Source of the DNA: Siphonodentalium dalli
Lineage: Eukaryota; Mollusca; Scaphopoda; Gadilida; Siphonodentaliidae
DNA length: 64,000 nt
Direction of reading: 5' to 3'
NCBI GenBank assembly: GCA_032622095.1
Contig: CP136061.1
Coordinates: forward strand, 42,849,797 to 42,913,796
The notes under the pieces are model-generated. The model ran no database searches. It had not been told where the DNA came from and worked only from the letters and a program-made list of their open reading frames with translations. Below, piece after piece: positions 58,173-64,000 of this stretch (position 1 is its first letter; the number at the start of each line of letters is the position of its first letter). A program made the position numbers and the translations under genes.

Positions 58173-60962
58173 CATAATTTAATGGTGAAGGAAATCCGCA
58201 TTCAGTGATTTAATGTCGCTATCACATACTGAGGCCAGTTTTAATGGTGAAGGAAATCCGCATTCAGTGATTTAATGTCGCTTTCACATACTGAGGCCAG
58301 TTTTAATGGTGAATGAAATCCGCATTCAGTGATTTAATGTCGCTTTCACATACTGAGGCCAGTTTTAATGGTGAAGGAAATCCGCATTCAGTGATGTAAT
58401 GTCGCTTTCACATACTAAGGCCAGTTTTAATGGTGAAGGAAATCCGCATTCAGTGATTTAATGTCGCTTTCACATACTGAGGCCAGTTTTAATGGTGAAG
58501 GAAATCCGCATTCAGTGATTTAATGTCGCTTTCACATACTCAGGTCAGTTTTAATGGTGAAGGAAATCCGCATTCAGTGATTTAATGTCGCTTTCACATA
58601 CTGAGGCCAGTTTTAATGGTGAAGGAAATCCGCATTCAGTGATTTAATGTCGCTTTCACATACTAATGCCAGTTTTAATGGTGAAGGAAATCCGCATTCA
58701 GTGATTTAATGTCGCTTTCACATACTAAGGCCAGTTTTAATGGTGAAGGAAATCCGCATTCGGTGATTTAATGTCGCTTTCACATACTGAGGCCCGTTTT
58801 AATGGTGAATGAAATCCGCATTCAGTGATTTAATGTCGCTTTCACATACTAAGGCCAGTTTTAATGGTGAAGGAAATCCGCATTCAGTGATTTAATGTCG
58901 CTTTCACATACTGAGGCCAGTTTTAATGGTGAAGGAAATCCGCATTCAGTGATTTAATGTCGCTTTCACATACTGAGTCCAGTTTTAATTGTGAAGGAAA
59001 TCCGCATTCAGTGATTTAATGTCGCTTTCACATACTGAGGCCAGTTTTAATGGTGAAAGAAATCCGCATTCAGTGATTTAATGTCGCTTTCACATACTGA
59101 GGCCAGTTTTAATGGTGAAGGAAATCCGCATTCAGTGATTTAATGTCGCTTTCACATACTGAGGCCAGTTTTAATGGTGAAGGAAATCCGCATTCAGTGA
59201 TTTAATGTCGCTTTCACATACTGAGGCCAGTTTTAATGGTGAAGGAAATCCGCTTTCAGTGATTTAATGTCGCTTTCACATACTAAGGCCAGTTTTAATG
59301 GTGAAGGAAATCCGCATTCAGAGATTTAATGTCGCTTTCACATACTAAGGCCAGTTTTAATGGTGAAGGAAATCCGCATTCAGTGATTTAATGTCGCTTT
59401 CACATACTGAGGCCAGTTTTAATGGTGAAGGAAATCCGCATTCAGTGATTTAATGTCGCTTTCACATACTGAGGCCAGTTTTAATGGTAAAGGAAATCCG
59501 CATTCAGTGATTTAATGTCGCTTTCACATACTGAGGCCAGTTTTAATGGTGAAGGAAATCCGCATTCAGTTATTTAATGTCGCTTTCATATACTGAGGCC
59601 AGTTTTAATGGTGAAGGAAATCCGCATTCAGTGATTTAATGTCGCTTTCACATACTGAGGCCAGTTTTAATGGTGAAGGAAATCCGCATTCAGTGATTTA
59701 ATGTCGCTTTCACATACTAAGGCCAGTTTTAATGGTGAAGGAAATCCGCATTCAGTGATTTAATGTCGCTATCACATACTGAGGCCAGTTTTAATGGTGA
59801 AGGAAATCCGCATTCAGTGATTTAATGTCGCTTTCACATACTGAGGCCAGTTTTAATGGTGAAGGAAATCCGCATTCAGTGATTTAATGTCGCTTTCACA
59901 TACTGAGGCCAGTTTTAATGGTGAAGGAAATCCGCATTCAGTGATTTAATGTCGCTTTCACATACTAAGGCCAGTTTTAATGGTGAAGGAAATCCGCATT
60001 CAGTGATTTAATGTCGCTTTCACATACTAAGGCCAGTTTTAATGGTGAAGGAAATCCGCATTCAGTGATTTAATGTCGCTTTCACATACTGAGGCCAGTT
60101 TTAATGGTGAACGAAATCCGCATTCAGTGACTTAATGTCGCTTTCACATACTGAGGCCAGTTTTAATGGTGAAGGAAATCCGCATTAAGTGATTTAATGT
60201 CGCTTTCACATACTGAGGCCAGTTTTAATGGTGAAGGAAATCCGCATTCAGTGATTTAATGTCGCTTTAACATACTAAGGCCAGTTTTAATGGTGAAGGA
60301 AATCCGCATTCAGTGATTTAATGTCGCTTTCACATACTGAGGCCAGTTTTAATGGTGAAGGAAATCCGCATTCAGTGATTTAATGTCGCTTTCACATACT
60401 GAGGCCAGTTTTAATGGTGAAGGAAATCCGCATTCAGTGATTTAGTGTCGCTTTCACATACTAAGGCCAGTTTTAATGGTGAAGGAAATCCGCATTCAGT
60501 GATTTAATGTCGCTTTCACATACTAAGGCCAGTTTTAATGGTGAAGGGAATCAGCATTCAGAGATTTAATGTCGCTTTCACATACTAAGGCCAGTTTTAA
60601 TGGTGAAGGAAATCCGCATTCAGTGATTTAATGTCGCTTTCACATACTGAGGCCAGTTTTAATGGTGAAGGAAATCCGCATTCAGTGATTTAATGTCGCT
60701 TTCACATACTGAGGCCAGTTTTAATGGTGAAGGAAATGCGCATTCAGTGATTTAATGTCGCTTTCACATACTAAGGCCAGTTTTAATGGTGAAGGAAATC
60801 CGAATTCAGTGATTTAATGTCGCTTTCACATACTAAGGCCAGTTTTAATGGTGAAGGAAATCCGCATTCAGTGATTTAATGTCGCGTTCACATACTAAGG
60901 CAAGTTTTAATGGTGAAGGAAATCCGCATTCAGTGATTTAATTTCGCTTTCACATACTGAGG

Positions 60963-63900
60963 CCATAATTTAATGGTGAAGGAAATCCGCATTCAGTGAT
61001 TTAATGTCGCTATCACATACTGAGGCCAGTTTTAATGGTGAAGGAAATCCGCATTCAGTGATTTAATGTCGCTTTCACATACTGATGCCAGTTTTAATTG
61101 TGAATGAAATCCGCATTCAGTGATTTAATGTCGCTTTCACATAATGAGGCCAGTTTTTAATGGTGAAAGAAATCCGCATTCAGTGATGTAATGTCGCTTT
61201 CACATACTAAGGCCAGTTTTAATGGTGAAGGAAATCCGCATTCAGTGATTTAATGTCGCTTTCACATACTCAGGTCAGTTTTAATGGTGAAGGGAATCCG
61301 CATTCAGTGATTTAATGTCGCTTTCACATACTCAGGCCAGTTTTAATGGTGAAGGTAATCCGCATTCAGTGATTTAATGTCGCTTTCACATACTAATGCC
61401 AGTTTTAATGGTGAAGGAAATCCGCATTCAGTGATTTAATGTCGCTTTCACATACTAAGCCCAGTTTTAATGGTGAAGGAAATCCGCATTCGGTGATTTA
61501 ATGTCGCTTTCACATACTGAGGCCCGTTTTAATGGTGAATGAAATCCGCATTCAGTGATTTAATGTCGCTTTCACATACTGAGGCCAATTTTAATGGTGA
61601 ATGAAATCCGCATTCAGTGATTTAATGTCGCTTTCACATACTGAGGCCAGTTTTAATGGTGAAGGAAATCCGCATTCCGTGATTTAATGTCGCTTTCACA
61701 TACTGAGGCCAGTTTTAATGGTGAAGGAAATCCGCATTCAGTGATTTAATGTCGCTTTCACATACTGAGGCCAGTTTTAATGGTGAAGGAAATCCGCATT
61801 CAGTGATTTAATGTCGCTTTCACATACTCAGGGCAGTTTTAATGGTGAAGGAAATCCGCATACAGTGATTTAATGTCGCTTTCACATACTGAGGCCAGTT
61901 TTAATGGTGATGGAAATCCGCATTCAGTGATTTAATGTCGCTTTCACATACTAAGGCCAGTTTTAATGGTGAAGGAAATCCGCATTCAGTGATTTAATGT
62001 CGCTTTCACATACTGAGGCCAGTTTTAATGGTAAGGGAAATCCGCATTCAGTGATTTAATGTCGCTTTCACATACTGAGGCCAGTTTTAATGGTGAAGGA
62101 AATCCGCATTCAGTGATTTAATGTCGCTTTCACATACTGAGGCCAGTTTTAATGGTGAAGGAAATCCGCATTCAGTGATTTAATGTCGCTTTCACATACT
62201 GAGGCCAGTTTTAATGGTGAAGGAAATCCGCATTCAGTGATTTAATGTCGCTTTCACATACTAAGGCCAGTTTTAATGGTGAAGGAAATCCGCATTCAGT
62301 GATTTAATGTCGCTTTCAGATACTAAGGCCAGTTTTAATGGTGAAGGAAATCCGCATTCAGTGATTTAATGTCGCTTTCACATACTAAGGCCAGTTTTAA
62401 TGGTGAAGGAAATCCGCATTCAGTGATTTAATGTCGCTTTCACATACTGAGGCCAGTTTTAATGGTGAAGGAAATCCGCATTCAGTGATTTAATGTCGCT
62501 TTCACATACTGAGGCCAGTTTTAATGGTGAAGGAAATCCGCATTCAGTGATTTAATGTCGCTTTCACATACTAAGGCCAGTTTTAATGGTGAAGGAAATC
62601 CGCATTCAGTGATTTAATGTCGCATTCACATACTCAGGCCAGTTTTAATGGTGAAGGAAATCCGCATTCAGTGATTTAATGTCGCTTTCACATACTGAGG
62701 CCAGTTTTAATGGTGAAGGAAATCCGCATTCAGTGATTTAATGCCGCTTTCACATACTAAGGCCAGTTTTAATGTTGAAGGAAACCCGCATTCAGTGATT
62801 TAATGTCGCTTTCACATACTGAGGCCAGTTTTAATGGTGAAGGAAATCCGCATTCAGTGATATAATGTCGCTTTCACATACTAAGGCCAGTTTTAATGGT
62901 GAAGGAAATCCGCATTCAGTGATATAATGTCGCTTTCACATACTAAGGCCAGTTTTAATGGTGAAGGAAATCCGCATTCAGTGATTTGATGTCGCTTTCA
63001 CATACTGAGGTCAGTTTTAATGGTGAAGGAAATCCGCATTCAGTGATTTAATGTCGCTTTCACATACTGAGGCCAGTTTTAATGGTGAAGGAAATCCGCA
63101 TTCAGTGATTTAATGTCGCTTTCACATACTAAGGCCAGTTTTAATGGTGAAGGAAATCCGCATTCAGTGATTTAATGTCGCTTTCACATACTAAGGCCAG
63201 TTTTAATGGTGAAGGAAATCCGCATTCGGTGATTTAATGTCGCTTTCACATACTGCGGCCCGTTTTAATGGTGAATGAAATCCGCATTCAGTGATTTAAT
63301 GTCGCTTTCACATACTGAGGCCAATTTTAATGGTGAATGAAATCCGCATTCAGTGATTTAATGTCGCTTTCACATACTGAGGCCAGTTTTAATGGTGAAG
63401 GAAATCCGCATTCAGTGATTTAATGTCGCTTTCACATACTGAGGCCAGTTTTAATGGTGAAGGAAATCCGCATTCAGTGATTTAATGTCGCTTTCACATA
63501 CTGAGGCCAGTTTTAATGGTGAAGGAAATCCGCATTCAGTGATTTAATGTCGCTTTCACATACTGAGGCCAGTTTTAATGGTGAAGGAAATCCGCATTCA
63601 GTGATTTAATGTCGCTTTCACATACTGAGGCCAGTTTAATGGTGAAGGAAATCCGCATTCAGTGATTTAATGTCGCTTTCACATACTGAGGCCAGTTTTA
63701 ATGGTGAAGGAAATCCGCACTCAGTGATTTAATGTCGCTATCTCATACTGAGGCCAGTTTTAATGGTGAAGGAAATCCGCATTCAGTGATTTAATGTCGC
63801 TTTCACATACTGAGGCCAGTTTTAATGGTGAAGGAAATCCGCATTAAGTGATTTAATGTCGCTTTCACATACTGAGGCCAGTTTTAATGGTGAAGGAAAT

Positions 63901-64000
63901 CCGCATTCAGTGATTTAATGTCGCTTTCACATACTGAGGCCAGTTTTAATGGTGAAGGAAATCCGCATTCAGTGACTTAATGTCGCTTTCACATACTAAG
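60963..64000. repeat. Satellite block 3, continuing past the window
   Basis: The third copy of the block 1 variant series: ccataattt 60963, gtaaggg 62031, cagatac 62309, atgccgc 62741, tgcggcccg 63254 and ccagtttaatgg 63632. Its right part is displaced exactly 12280 bp from block 1. One monomer present in block 1 after gatgtaatg is missing. Confidence 0.85.

Larger units (their letters stand above)
45558..64000. repeat. 62-bp satellite array, about 297 monomers, incomplete at the right
   Basis: The monomer begins tttaatgtcgctttcacata, continues ctgaggccagttttaatggt and ends gaaggaaatccgcattcagt, ga. The first starts are at 45561, 45623 and 45685 (by aatgtcgc), a strict 62-bp period. It is about 40% GC. 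One site is dimorphic (ctgaggcc or ctaaggcc), and rarer variants mark block duplications. Length variants are few (ccagtttaatgg, -1; ccataatttaatgg, +1; ccagtttttaatgg, +1). The array is uninterrupted by any other sequence and runs past the window end. Period, size and homogeneity fit heterochromatic satellite DNA. A centromeric role cannot be judged here. Confidence 0.98.

Noticed and set aside
45558-64000. CRISPR-like regular repeat array
   Set aside because: There are no unique spacers. The 62-bp units are contiguous and nearly identical, and the context is eukaryotic.
45558-64000. Centromere assignment for the satellite
   Set aside because: Period and homogeneity fit heterochromatin, but no CENP-B-box-like word was seen, and function cannot be inferred from sequence alone.

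Overview
The window looks like intergenic DNA of a eukaryote, most likely a marine invertebrate and perhaps a bivalve or other mollusc. The reasons are an AT-rich base composition, no dense gene packing, GT/AG-bounded coding islands, decayed non-LTR retrotransposons, many small fold-back elements, frequent acatgta-type words and several large minisatellites. The organism call is inference; no species-specific gene was recognised. No bacterial operon, CRISPR array, rRNA or convincing tRNA was seen.

Layout. 1-3950: a composite minisatellite in which a 56-bp array, an 11-bp array and a ~175-bp spacer occur twice in the same order. 3951-8600: AT-rich DNA with fold-back palindromes and a 36-bp tandem repeat. 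8674-9044 (minus): an exon with the GDS block of a PC-esterase (NXPE/CASD1-like) protein, the best host-gene signal. 9402-10190 (minus): a broken LINE reverse transcriptase with a YADD motif. 10.8-21.9 kb: an 11-kb interval bounded by a ~55-bp inverted repeat, holding ~160-bp tandem repeats, clusters of a CTTAAG-centred palindromic word, an inverted minisatellite and a possible coding island at 18890-19223. 22-30.3 kb: duplicated segments, a 58/69-bp minisatellite and hairpins. 32.5-37.3 kb: two copies of a TIR element, a 982-bp Harbinger-like MITE and a 1.9-kb array with poly-C tracts. 37.4-38.0 kb: a 61-bp x 10 array. 38.3-38.9 kb and 42.9-43.4 kb: two more LINE remnants. 41773-41898: a perfect 126-bp palindrome. 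43.9-44.8 kb (minus): candidate exons of a type II membrane protein. 45558-64000: an uninterrupted 62-bp satellite of about 297 monomers that runs off the window.

The genes do not form a pathway. What ties the window together is repeat biology: arrays built by nested amplification, and many hairpin-forming elements, several with a GC-rich TTCG-type apex. The satellite carries clear traces of 14-, 32- and ~54-unit block duplications and a mosaic third copy of one block. Most long open frames (the 635 and 667 codon frames at 34.7-36.7 kb and the YLLPICYLSVT-type frames at 0.9-3.9 kb) exist only because the repeat units lack stop codons.
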